Assembly: GCA_905331475.1 (NCBI GenBank)
Contig: CAJNYU010001961.1
Span: 124,001-188,000 of the forward strand
Length of the DNA: 64,000 nt
Direction: 5' to 3'
DNA from: Rotaria socialis
Lineage: Eukaryota > Rotifera > Eurotatoria > Philodinida > Philodinidae
Part shown: in pieces, positions 14,001-25,567 of the stretch
Layout of the letters: every line of letters starts with the position of its first letter
How positions within the stretch are numbered: position 1 is the stretch's first letter
Notes under the pieces: model-generated
Told to the model about the DNA's origin: nothing
Databases searched by the model: none
The model's input: only the letters and a program-made list of their open reading frames with translations
Translations under genes and position numbers: made by a program

Positions 14001-15350
14001 AGAAAAAATACACTCATCTATGAAGAAGTTTTTGCTACACTACCTACTGATCGTGTGAAGGAATTCAGTCAAGTTGACTCATATACTCAAGCGCCAAAGA
14101 TGCAAGATACTGATCCATTACAAGTATTTGTGCAAAAATAGATTTGATAGACTTTTGCAATGAGTTTATTTTATGTTTAAGGCACAGCAAAAGTTGAAAG
14201 GCATTCAAGGTCTTGTTGTCGCATACCCACTATACTTTCTTGACAACGAAGATTATTTACCAAGTTTAAGAACTCCTGAAGGTAGGAATTTTTGATTAAC
14301 TATCAAGAATATGTTCAAAAAGTCATGATTGAATTGAAATCAAGATTATACTTTTCAACGAAAATGTTCTTTTTCTTTGGCTAGAATTGCAAAACAAAGT
14401 CTAATCGCTACTGCACAGTACACGAAACAATTTTACCCTTGATACGTATAGTTATCGGATATGTTTCCTTTGAAATTAAAAACATGAGTAAACACAATAT
14501 AGTTAACTCCAGAATGCACACCAGAACTACTATTTAGTTTAAATTCTTTTTGTTTTAAAAATCGAAAACCATTCTTCTTGGTGAATTTTAATATTTTTCA
14601 ATTACAGTATGACACGTGCTGATGTTCTTTCAGTATATACTATGTCAATAGTGATATCACACATTAGAATTCTAAATATTTAGACCTTGATCATTAGTTG
14701 GAGTTGATATTTCATCAGGTTTAAATGGAAAACTAGTTGTAGAATCGTTTTTAATTGTATCTACTCGTACTATAATGGATGTTTGAAAATATGCGCACCG
14801 TCTGTATTCTCCTAAGTATTCCTCTAACACTTTCTGTCAAATTGAAGCGTTAGCAAGATCATTCTCACTACTGAATTTATGATAAAATCGACAATAAGTG
14901 TTGTTAGTAAATAAAGTTTGTTCATGTTTTTGTTTTATCAATATTTGTTTATCAAATATGAAAGCGCTGCCCTTTATTGTTTTCAAATGATTTGACTAAA
15001 CTATAAGATGATAAACATGTAAACAATCATCGATCCCAATTAGGTATTTCATTATTCTCTTGGAAATTCCAAGTCAACGAGACTATGACTTTCTCATCCT
15101 ATCTTCTTGTTAATCAACCGGTTTCATTTTACGAATAAAAATTTCTGTTCATCTAATTCTGAATTAATACACAAGAGAATCAATTATTATTGAGCAATTG
15201 TAACTTTCATCTCAAAAAAAAAGAGAAAACAATCACATAAATGGCAGAATGTGCTACTTTTAATAACGTTTTGATTCACTTGGTGCTATCAATCATAGAT
15301 TAACTGAGCTTTCTATTTTAGGTTTGGTTCCAAACATTACATGGACATAG
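5068..15350 (+). CDS. PLD1: Phospholipase D (PX-PH-HKD type, PLD1/2 family), 25 exons
   Basis: Hydrolyses phosphatidylcholine to phosphatidic acid and choline at cellular membranes. Exons: 5068-5230, 5292-5424, 5482-5616, 5859-5952, 6014-6079, 7462-7625, 7687-7992, 8058-8220, 8282-8398, 8462-8604, 9014-9167, 9494-9539, 10028-10066, 10525-10625, 11470-11638, 11709-11827, 11882-12010, 12074-12184, 12246-12334, 12396-12541, 13509-13576, 13633-13850, 13907-14123, 14182-14281, 15322-15350. Phase is continuous through all joins, giving 1072 aa, close to human PLD1 (about 1074). The PX domain spans about residues 55-190 (FLNP, HGRFEW) and the PH domain about 205-330. HKD1 is HHEKMVVID (H466, K468, D473), followed by [14 protein letters not shown]2 is HSKLMIVDD (H893, K895, D900), followed by GSANINDRS. 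The C-terminus VPNITWT matches the family's VPMEVWT type. The ATG directly follows TTCTAG, an acceptor-like site. AATAAA motifs lie just past the stop. The short exons 12-13 (the loop region) are the least certain; PLD1 versus PLD2 is not resolved. Confidence 0.93.
6080..7461 (+). other. Long PLD intron 5
   Basis: This 1.4-kb intron separates the end of the PX region from the PH domain. It is AT-rich; no exon, conserved protein fragment or strong repeat was seen. Most other PLD introns are 50-60 bp. Two further long introns, 12542-13508 and 14282-15321, look equally empty. Confidence 0.6.
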
Positions 15351-17482
15351 AATCTGTATTTATGAATTGTGGAAAATCAAAATATGAAATCAAAATAAAA
15401 CAGTCGAATAAAATGCTTGTATTACGATGATATTTTTATTAGATCAAAATACCCTTTTTTAATTTATATTTTCAATTGAACTTATGCTCACTTTGTGTGA
15501 TAATTTCATTTATCTTTCATTCTATTTTCTATTGTTTGTTTGTTTGTTTTCGTTCTTTCGTTCTTGTTGTTATTTGTTCATATTAATGCTTTATTTTTTT
15601 GTTTTCACCGATATTTTTGTCTAGTTACTTAACTATTCAGTTATCTTGTTATTCAGGAGTGATTTCATATTTTTACAATGCAAAAATAATTATATAAATA
15701 TATTTATTTATTTATTTATTTTGTTTATTTCGATGCGCTGTAACGCAAACTTCCCTTTTCATGTTCAGTTACAAACAAAATAGATCAGCAAAAAGAAAAT
15801 GAAATTAAAACAGGTAATGTTCAGATATTGCTTTTGTTTAGTTTGATTGTTATGTATGTTTTTATGAAGGCTTTGCTTCAATCTGAGAACAAGCATTAAG
15901 GATAAGTAGAGAAAAAAACCAAGAAAACGTTTTACTTTTAACAAGTTTTTATAGCTGATACTCTAACAGTTTTGATGCTAGTTACCAAAACCTACACCTG
16001 TAATATTTGCAATTGAATATTTGCATGCTCAAATTATTCTGTCGAGCCTGTAGCTGATTTGGAAGGAAACGAAATACTGGAAATGTAATTTTGATCAGGT
16101 TTTAGAGTTTATAATCTATCCATTCCAAACCTAAATAGAGATTGTAATATTTTTAGATACGATTTTGTTCATTATCAATCAAATAGAAAGCATTTGTAAC
16201 GAGTCGAAAATTATTCTATGATTCAAGCTTTGTGCTTTTTTTGAAGATGAATTTATAAGAGTGACGCGTATTTTTATTCAAATATAGTAAAGGACTTTGT
16301 GCAGAGCGTGAAAAAGTTACTTTCAATGGTTCGCTATCATTTTTTGTTTGAACGGTAAGCTACTTTGCGAACATGTTAAGAGTTGTCGTAGTCCGCCATT
16401 TTCTGGAGCGGATACTTCTCGACATAGTGAGATATAGAACTAGACTATCGCTTTCACTGAAGTAATCCTATAAGTATTTCTAAAGAGCTCCTCTCAACTC
16501 AAGATGATTTTTGGTGAATAGTCAGGTTTTTAGAAATGAATGTTTGGCAAGAATAGAAACTGAGATGCCTTAGTGAAAGTCAAAAGAATTTCACATAGTA
16601 CATTTTTATGGTATCTTCGGTTCTGAAAACTGAGTCATACGACAGAATATGAAGTTTTCGTTTCGAATTGGAAATCAAAATACGAAAATGAACGGGAAAA
16701 GTGTCTATCTTATCCTATTTGTTTGACGTTCTGAAGAATATTTGACTAATTACTTTCGAAGAAAAACAGAGAATTCTAGGTCAATATCCAAAACGGGCAC
16801 CAAATTCTGACAGTAACTATTAATAATTTTGGACTAGTCGAAAATACTTTCCGTTGATACAAAGATGAAAAAACATTCTGCCTGAAAACTTTCTGAACAA
16901 GCATTAGTATATTTTTGATTTAGATAAAATGATCGAAAAAGCATCGATTTTCACAAGAAAAAAAGTTTTTGCATCGAATATTGAAAGTCTCTCAAGAGAA
17001 AGATTACTGAGTATTTCGATTATATACCAAAATTAAACCGACTGATTTTCTGGCTCAAAATGAAAGAGAATACGATGGTTGTATTCATCACGATAAAACT
17101 CATAGTGATTACTCAAACCTTCTATTATTAATTGACAAAAAAACGAAAAAAAATCCATCGTTTAGTTTGCAAACATATTCGTTCATATTTGTTTGAGTCT
17201 TTTAATAGCATTTAGGCATTTTACACTTTTAACGTTAACATTGATGAATGTTGTTTCATGAACGTTTGCTTTTTTTGTTCTTCGCGGGAAAATCATTTAT
17301 ATTGAGTGTAGCGTAAACTGAGACGACTTAAACAAACATTTGAAAAAACAAAACGAATAATAATCTTTTATATTGATTTTAACTTTTCTATGAATTAAGT
17401 AAAGAAAGAAAGTATTATTTTGTGAAACTTTCTGTTCTATTGTTAAAGATAAATATAGAGTATTACAAGAAAAAGTCTTTTT

Positions 17483-17554
17483 TTATTCAATGATTTCAAC
17501 AACTCTTCCAACACCAACTATTTGACCTGCATTGCGTAATATAAATCGAATGAA
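17483..17554 (-). pseudogene. Relic of the EF-Tu C-terminus
   Basis: Read on the minus strand, 23 codons end in RNAGQIVGVGRVVEIIE and a TAA stop. This matches the C-terminal strand of elongation factor Tu, typically RF(A/T)(L/I)R(E/D)GGRTxGxGxVxxIIE. A stop codon lies four codons upstream of the motif, and no acceptor site or further EF-Tu exon was seen nearby. It is therefore read as a fragment or decayed copy, of mitochondrial EF-Tu or another TUF gene. It could instead be a terminal exon of a gene whose other exons were not recognised. Confidence 0.5.
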
Positions 17555-17766
17555 AATCGATTATTCCACTTATTTCTTAGATGGGAATTGTACTGTTAAT
17601 ACTTTTGAAGATTTTCAACCGTGGGAACACGGACAAAAGATTTTAAAAGACAAAAAGCTCTACTTTAGATATTAATTTCAGTGTGATGATAATCTTGTTT
17701 TTTCTATACGTTCGAATTATTTTATGTGAGACCACAGCGACCTATATGCACTTACGCGTTACTTCT

Positions 17767-18360
17767 GAGTATTTCATGGAGTCTCTATCAAAAAATCCAT
17801 GAGTGTTACCGAAGCACATAGATTTTTTCAGGAAATGTACTCCACGTTAATATGCGACTTTCTGCCTAATCAATTTTTTAAACTAATTAAAAAATACCTG
17901 CATATATGAGATGGTAAATTTTTCAGTTTTGTAAAGATCATCAGTAGAATAGTTTTTCAGAAAATTGACGTATGCATCTGTTAAATACGAAGATATTTTA
18001 ACAATATATACACTGTATGTTATAGCCAAAATTAGAAATCAGTCAAATTTAGAATTTGCCCAGTCGAAACTCAAATTATAAGGATTCATATGGGTAGAAT
18101 TCTAATTTTGCCTTTAACATATATATTGTTAAAATATCTTTGTATTTAACAGATACGTCGATTTTCTGAAAAACTATTCTACTTTTGATTTTACAAAACT
18201 GAAAAATTTACTATCCCATATATGCAAGTATTTTCTTAATTAATTTTAAAAACTGATTAGACAGAAAGTCGCATATTAACGTGGAGTACAATTCCTGAAA
18301 ATTCTATGCGCTTAGAAAAAACTCGTGGACTTTGTAGTAGAGACCCCATGAAAATACCCA
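17767..18360. repeat. Large foldback element, arms about 260 bp
   Basis: The left arm (about 17767-18038) and the right arm (about 18100-18360) are reverse complements with scattered mismatches. Matching words include TTAATATGCGACTTTCTG against CAGAAAGTCGCATATTAA and CATCTGTTAAATACGAAGATA against a TATCTTTGTATTTAACAGAT word. The loop is about 60 bp. No coding capacity is present. The form fits a foldback or palindromic MITE. Arm divergence is estimated by eye only, and target-site duplications were not identified. Confidence 0.8.
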
Positions 18361-21300
18361 TAAGTGAACCAAATTATACGTAGAGATCGAGTTTGACCAA
18401 GGAAGTCATTTGTTGACTTGGTTAGCTCAAAACTTAAATCGTGCCAGACGGTCACGTCAAGGCAGATACAAAAAGTGTATATCTAAAAGATTCTCAAACA
18501 GTTTATTGTTTACTGAAATGGAATAATGATCTTGCATAAAATATTTTTTTGTCTACTGGATTGTATTTCATGTTTACTGTGATGTTCAATTAAGATATTT
18601 ATGGGCAGATGATCTTTTCTTCACAGCTCTTTTTTTTGCATAATTGTAGAACTGGTACCAACTTATTTTTCTTTTGTAAAGAATGAATACTTTGGTAATT
18701 TCGATCTTGTTCACGAAGAACAAAATAATTGGAATTTTTTTGGAAATCGGTGTTTAGTTAGACTTGACTTTAGACCGAAAAACCTCTCTTTTGTACGTAA
18801 CAGCTTCAAAAAATATCACTGAATTGTTTGCTGTGTTTTGTGTGGGATCAATTTCAATAGTTACCCATGATAAAAGTATATGTATTGTAGATTATGTAAA
18901 ATAAGCGTTTTCCATACATGTCTTTTATGCAGCAAAATTCTACTCTAGTTATTATGAATTTACAATATAAAAAGAAAAATCGATGAATTTCGTAAACAAT
19001 AAAAAAAAATAATAAAGATTTAATGAAAAGTTATGACAAAAAAAGCTAAGCCTAAAATTTCTTAATCTTACTTCTAGAAATGCCCAAAATATAAACTTAA
19101 TTGTATTCGTTGGCAAACGATGAAATATAGAATACTATTCAAAATAGAGATTGAGTCACTGAAAGCCTTAGAAGAAAACATATCGATTCAATTCGTAATT
19201 TAAGCAATGATTCGCTTGAAAAAAGTACTTCCAATCATCTATAATTCTGATTAGAAAAACTATATACGTACAAAATTGGTTATTTGATCGTATTCAAGTG
19301 CTAGGATGATATTTGTTAAATCAAAGTATTGACAAATCAGCACTATAGATAAAATGGAATCAGTTTATGGACAACATTCTTTCAACACTAGAATCAGTCT
19401 GGATTGAGATCTTTAGCAAATGTGATGACATCCGAGAAAGAATTGATATGACAGTAAAGTTACACACAATAAATTACTAATATTAGTAAGAAATAGTAGA
19501 GGATATTTTGTTAGAACTGAATCAATAGTAAGTAGAATAAAGCAGATCAATCCATCAAACCGCTTTAGACATCATCATATGGTTTAAAAAATTAGTTATC
19601 TCGAAATTAGACGTGCAGATTATCTTCATTAACAACGAAGAATTTGACGAGATATGAATGAAATTAAAGTCAAAGCTATGTAAAAGATTATTATCAATCA
19701 TGATAAAATATGATTTATTCAATTTTTAAATTTTAGATATTTTTTTTCGACAAAACATTAATTTACGAAGCATTCTTTTTTTTTCATTTTCTAAATGCAG
19801 TATTCCAACAAATAGGATCTACTGTTAGATGCAAGAAATATATTCATCTCTTTTCTGAAGTATAATACTGAATGTCCTCATGTGCAGAAGCCATCTATGT
19901 CAATAATTTACTGTTCTAATGTATGGCTTCTATTGAACTATTTATTCAATTGTCATCATTGTTATTCTATACGTCTTTGTAATTTATATATGGTTTATTT
20001 GTTTTTTTTTTCATTTTGTAAAGGGCAAGAAAGAGTAGTATATGTAGAGAGAGAAGAAAAACTGATCAAACACAATTCGAATTCATTTTCAATTGTCTTT
20101 CTCTTCTCTATCTAATCAATTTAATGAAACCTACATGTCTGTGCCTGTAGACGAATGAGCATACAAAAACAAAACTTTTACGTATGCACAAAGAGACATG
20201 ATCCTAATTACAAATAAATCAAGGCAAAAATTCAAAATTGATAGTTGAATTCTTCTTTCGTTCATTTGCTCTTTTAATTCTAAAAGTTCAAGTATGGATG
20301 TCATAAAAAGACGGCAATGATGTCAGTCATTGAATGATTCTTAATAATTAATCGATCCAGTGACTACGATGATCTTTACATAGAAATAATCTTTTTATTA
20401 ATTGTTATATGCGAATCATGAAATTGTTTTATTCGTTTTAGATTCACCTGTCTGTCATTTCAGTATAGCAATATATATAGTATATCAGTTAATGAGAAAA
20501 GAACGGAGAAAAGTCGTACTTGCATGCATATGTTGAAGAAAGGAGAAAAAATGGCTTCATATGCTCACATGAACAGTACAGAATGCATCTTCATATTTCT
20601 CTTGTCTCCAGTGCCTGGTTATCTTATTAGTTTGACGCGTGCACACATAGCAATTCCCATAAATCACACCCTCATATATACATACATTGATGGCAGATTG
20701 GGTTGGCTATACGTATGTACACTTGCTTGCTCTTGTCTATCTCTCATTGTGCGTCTCCATCGTTTTTATAGGTTTCAATCATCAGGCGACCATCTGGTTG
20801 AAACTCATCATCCTTGTGTACATGAGTGTATGTATGTGTTTATCTAATGAAAGTTTCATATCGCCTTGTATATGAGAAGCTAGAGAGAACGTCTCACTTT
20901 TTCTAAAATCAAATCCATATATTTCTATCCATCATAAATAGATGAATAATTTTTGACGTGCTAGTGAAAGCAAACATTCTCAAACACGTTATTATATGTT
21001 TACACAACGATTGAATACTACTGAATGAAGATTAGAGCACCCAAACTAAATCTAAACATTATCATTTCATGCACATTTATTCATATTAATCCTTTTTCAT
21101 TGTTCTTTATCTCGTTTATAAGATGTCTTCATTTCTACACTAGATTCTTTTTTTTTATTATTACGAACTTACTACCAATTCACTTCTGTCATCAATATGG
21201 TTGGTCATTCGGTAAGCCTTTAGTATATCATCTATGCAAATAGTACATCCGACAAAGAGATAGAAATTACGATCATAAGAGTCTCTGATTAGGTGATGAT

Positions 21301-21746
21301 CAAAGAGAAAAATAAGCGAAGACAGTAGAGAGTTGCAAATTGATTCAAGAGTACTTGCCGTTTCTTTTTTATATGTTGCGGAATTGCTGATAGCCGAAGG
21401 CGAAATAGAAAAGAACGAACAAAATTAACTAGCTGTACTACTGCTATGCATAAGTTCAGTGTTAGATGAGACATATGGTTTGCAAATTGAAAGTTAGCAG
21501 TTCAAGCATGGAGAATAATGATTTTGTCAAAAAAAGGTTTTGTTATCAATGAAAGTGGTTGGTTTTATTTTATTTTTTGTTGCGTATATCGCGATAGCAA
21601 TATACAGATTGTAAAGAATAATAGCAAATAAGCGCGAAGCATTGTATCATTTGTTTATTGTTTAAATTAGTCGATTTTTTTTTTCTTGCGTTTTATTGTT
21701 ACCATTTGAAAAAAATTCATTTTCTTGAAATCTGATATAAACCAAA

Positions 21747-22259
21747 ATGGTTAAACGAAGTGCTTCCAAAAAATCAAAACAATCATGTAAAACAACTAAA
21801 AAAAGCGAATGCAGTAATAAAAATGTACAAACTGGTGGCAAACGACAACCAAGTGGCTATCTTATGTTTTGTTCTGAGCAACGAACGCATCGAAAGAGTG
21901 ATTTTGAAATGATGAAACCAAAAGAAATCATGCAATATTTAGGAGCTGAATGGCGTAAATTATCTCCTCAACAACAAGAATCTTACAAAATTAAAGCTCC
22001 TAATAAAGTTCACCATGATACATCTAACAAAGAAGAAGCGAAATCACAAAAATGTCATACACATACGAAAAGTACTTGTCATCAATCTGAAGCAAAAGCG
22101 AAAAGCAATACACTTCATAATTCTACTTGTTCAAAAAATTCTTCAAAAAAGAAAGAAAATGCAAAGATGAAGAAAAATGCACATGAAAAAATCACCAGTC
22201 AAAAACTAGCTCATCGTGATGAAGAAGCTCATCAAGTTGATATTAATCTAACAGATTAA
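21747..22259 (+). CDS. Small HMG-box protein, single exon
   Basis: A 170-aa intronless protein. The N-terminal 30 residues are Lys/Ser/Cys-rich. Residues about 33-86 form an HMG box of the SOX/TCF/HMGB fold: it opens with RQPSGYLMFCSEQR and continues through MKPKEIMQYLGAEWRKLSP and QQESYK. The invariant-type Trp and the PxxxYxxF opening are visible. The C-terminal half is Lys-, His- and Ser-rich with dispersed cysteines and no second box, unlike HMGB1. A role as a nuclear DNA-bending or chromatin protein follows from the family; the target is unknown. A short poly(AT) tract follows the stop. Confidence 0.8.
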   Translation: MVKRSASKKSKQSCKTTKKSECSNKNVQTGGKRQPSGYLMFCSEQRTHRKSDFEMMKPKEIMQYLGAEWRKLSPQQQESYKIKAPNKVHHDTSNKEEAKSQKCHTHTKSTCHQSEAKAKSNTLHNSTCSKNSSKKKENAKMKKNAHEKITSQKLAHRDEEAHQVDINLTD

Positions 22260-23164
22260 GTTAACAAAATGAAGAATAGAGACTTCTATATATATATATA
22301 CCATTAGTCATAGTTATAGATTGTTCGTTTTCCCAATTTTGACATTTACTACATGAAGTGTCGAATTTTCCCCCACGACGTAAAATGATAAAATGTCGGT
22401 GTCTTGTTTGCGTTAAAAATTAATCTTCTATTTTTTAATAGACGAGTATATTAGAATATTTTTCATTTTTCGATTAATACAGTAGACAATCCGATTAGTC
22501 ACATTCATTGATTCACTCTGTAGTCTACCGATTGTTCGTGCATATATTATGGTGCTTCGAGCATGGATGAATCAAGAAAAATAATTGACTCTTGCCCTAT
22601 GACTGTTACTTTTCCTTCAATGAAAAAAAAAAAGAAAACTGGGCGAACTGATTCCGTTGGGACAGTGAACATTTATAATCGTTGTTAAACACGCAACATA
22701 CACTAAGCTTTTAACAAAATGAGGTCGTGCTCTTGCTATATTGAACTGAGCAAACATATGTTGGAATTTGCACTATGAGATAGAGAGAAAGAGAGAGAAA
22801 AAAGAATACACAGATAACAAGAGAATTGTATTGTCTTCTTTCGGTTTATTTTTTTTATGACACAGAAGGGAGAGCTTTTCTGTTATTCTCGATTGGTGCT
22901 TGCCACCGATTGGATGAAAGAGTCTGTAGCTATTCCTTTTTTTCTATTTTTTTTGTATGCACTTTCTGTTTCGTCATCTAAACATCGCTCTGTAGTAGCA
23001 GTAAACCAAAGAGCGAGAGAGAAGAAAAAAAAGAAAAAGAATATATAGGCATCAGAACCGACGATCGTAGTAAAAAAGAACATCCGCATCAGCAGCAATA
23101 GAAAAATTAAAAAGCATCGTAGAGTTAGGAAAGAGACGAGCTCCTTTTTTTGTTTTGTTTTATA
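22260..23164. other. Interval between the HMG-box and aerolysin-like genes
   Basis: AT-rich, with purine-rich runs (GAGAGA near 22780-22800, GAAGAAAAAAAAG near 23020). The short frames on both strands here are low-complexity. It probably holds the 3' flank of the HMG gene and the promoter and 5' UTR of the next gene. Confidence 0.45.
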
Positions 23165-25567
23165 ATGTCGGGTGTGACTAATATTAGCGGTACTAGCTTT
23201 ACTGATATATCGAGTAAAACAACCGAAAGGCTTGTATACAATCATCCTATATTGAATACTCAAGCGAAAAATGTAAGTAAAATAATCCCAAGATAGATGA
23301 TTTATTTATTTTAAAGTTTCTACAAACTAAAAAAAACATTCTTAGTGTAAATTAAGTTTCTTTTGAGTTATTATACTGATAAGATGAGATACGATCAATT
23401 GAAAGAGAAAATCGAGTAATGAATGAATCATTACGGCTAGTTCTGCTTTCAATCGGATAATAATCATTTGCTGGAGTAGTGAATCGTGATGTGTTGTACT
23501 AGTCTCAAGTATGCCCTTTCGAGTACTGTATCGATTCATGCATATATATATATATATATATGTGTGTACACCTGTATTAGAATGAGTCGATCTAATTTCA
23601 CTGTCTAAACAAACTCAATGGGCGAAGAAAAAAGGAGAGAGAGAGAATAACTAGTTGAATCACAGGCACATGCGAGTTTTTTTGCTCATTCTCTTTGAGG
23701 CAAAAGAATATTGTATGTTTGTTTTTCTACTTCGATGCTCTACGGATGCCGCCATCACATCTATCATGCATGTTGATGATTTGGATAAAACATACCGATT
23801 GTAAATCATTTCTGCTTAATTTGTTTTGAGAGAAAGTGTGCATTATCAGTTGATTCTATGTCCGACTCTCTTTTCAACATTTGACGGATAAATTTCTGAA
23901 ATTATGCATGTTAATCATTTTTTTTCTTTCGTTTACTCATAGCCGATGACTCTTCAACAACAAGAAATCAAAGACCGTTTGAATGCTACACCACATAACA
24001 AAAGCATTGTCGATTTAGATGAAATCATTGAAAAATGGGTAAGTTGAAAGACATCTCATCTCATGCTGTTTACACATATGAGAAAAGACATGGAGAACAC
24101 AGCAGGTGTCCATGTATCACAAAATATGATTCACAGATTGAATATAATCGAATAATATGAATTACGTCATAGAATGAGACATTTCATTTAAAATATTTCT
24201 GTAGATATTTTAAAATGAAAAGCAAACATAGTATCCTTTTTTTTAAACTGGACGGAAATGTGCTGCCAATGTATTGCCATAAAGAAACGAGCTGTCAAAT
24301 TTACATTGATAAATGAGTTACTCTATTGGTAATGTGAGATGTTCAGAGCATGTCATGTCATGCTCTTCTAATAAAATCAATTCTATTTTATCTTTTGTAA
24401 AAAAATACAGTAAAAATTGATACTATACTATTATTGATTTATGAGAAAGCTTAATTTTTTGCTAATGTTTAAACTTATTTGAATTGTCAATACTTGATAT
24501 TTTAATAGCAAGCAAAATAATAAACACATCTTTATCCTATTTCTTATATCTATCAAAGAAATCGATAAGAAATTCTCATGAGTAAAATTAAGAATGTACG
24601 TGTGAAGTTAATTTATGAAGAATTTGATCTATTGAATCGTATTTTTCATCTAATCATTCGTTTGATATATATTCTATTAGGTATGGAAAATGTGGGAAGC
24701 ATCAAAACGTAGTCGAGAAGATACGAAATATCGCCGTGAAGAACTTCATGTAAATTTAAATTGGAAACGTGTAAATTTTTGGCAATCTGACGCCGTTTTT
24801 ACTCGGCCGACTCAACTACGAATACCAAAATCTCAAATTTTATTTCGAACACATTTTTCAAATAATACTGAAAGTGAACAAGAATATTCATTACGTGCTG
24901 AACGTTCAACAACAACAACATTAAATTTTTCATTTACGCGTGGTTTTACCAAAGAAAAAGAAGGTTGTATATCATTAAAATTGCCAAACGAAGTTTTGGA
25001 AGTTGGTGGTGGCCTTCGACATGAACAACGTATTGATTATGGAAAAGATTCAACGCTTGAAACACAAATGACATGGTCAGCGGATTCCGCTATTCGTGTA
25101 GCACCTCATTCAAAAGCTAATGCTGAGTAAATAGTTGTGTTGCTTTATCGTTCTGCAGCTAATTTTTGTTGTTGTTTAGATTATCTATCACTGAAGAAGA
25201 ATATGCATCAGATTTTTCTGTTGAAGTACGTTTTAGTGGTAGAATATCAGCCATGATTAGTACAAGAAATAATATTGGTGGCTATTATAAATATATGGAG
25301 GGTGATTTAGCAACAATATTTTCGGATGCAATACGTTCAAGCAGTATTGGTGCATGTTCAGGTCAATTTGAAGTTCATGAACCAACACAAACAGTTCGAA
25401 CAGTAATGACAGGACAATGCGCATTTCGTTACGGAATTGAACAACACGTTCATGTTGAACAAGAAAAATTACCAAGTTTATCTACATCATCTATAAAAAC
25501 AACTGAACCACCACCACTGCCACCACCTAAATATCGACCACTTTTTACATCGAATGCAAATCATTAA
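23165..25567 (+). CDS. Aerolysin-fold (ETX/MTX2-like) protein, 4 exons
   Basis: Exons: 23165-23272, 23943-24038, 24681-25126, 25180-25567; phase is continuous, giving 345 aa. Residues about 75-300 show the pattern of the ETX/MTX2-aerolysin family. An NNTESEQEY-type strand is followed by Ser/Thr-rich alternating strands, then a GFTKEKEG turn and an EVLEVGGG segment. After these come another amphipathic stretch, a SAIRVAPHSKA motif (compare VPPHTK in the family) and a closing EVRFSGRI strand. Members oligomerise into beta-barrel pores; many animal homologues (natterin-like proteins) have defensive or unknown roles. No signal peptide and no lectin domain are visible. The C-terminus has a PPPLPPPK proline run. 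Whether this protein forms pores cannot be told from sequence. Introns 1 and 2 are long (670 and 642 bp). An AATAAA lies at about 25868. Confidence 0.7.

Larger units (their letters stand above)
15351..21746. other. Gene-poor 6.4-kb interval
   Basis: No multi-exon gene could be assembled on either strand. The interval holds the PLD 3' flank with AATAAA motifs near 15394-15410, an EF-Tu C-terminal relic (17483-17554), a long foldback element (17767-18360) and many AT-rich low-complexity stretches. Short frames around 19882-21474 have skewed F/L/I composition and no domain signature. Confidence 0.55.

Noticed and set aside
20524-21474. Several 60-107-codon frames
   Set aside because: No splice-compatible partners, no motifs, composition of AT-rich noncoding DNA.
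22857-23263. Frames on both strands upstream of the aerolysin-like gene
   Set aside because: Low-complexity Phe/Lys runs; the minus-strand frame overlaps exon 1 of the better-supported plus-strand gene.
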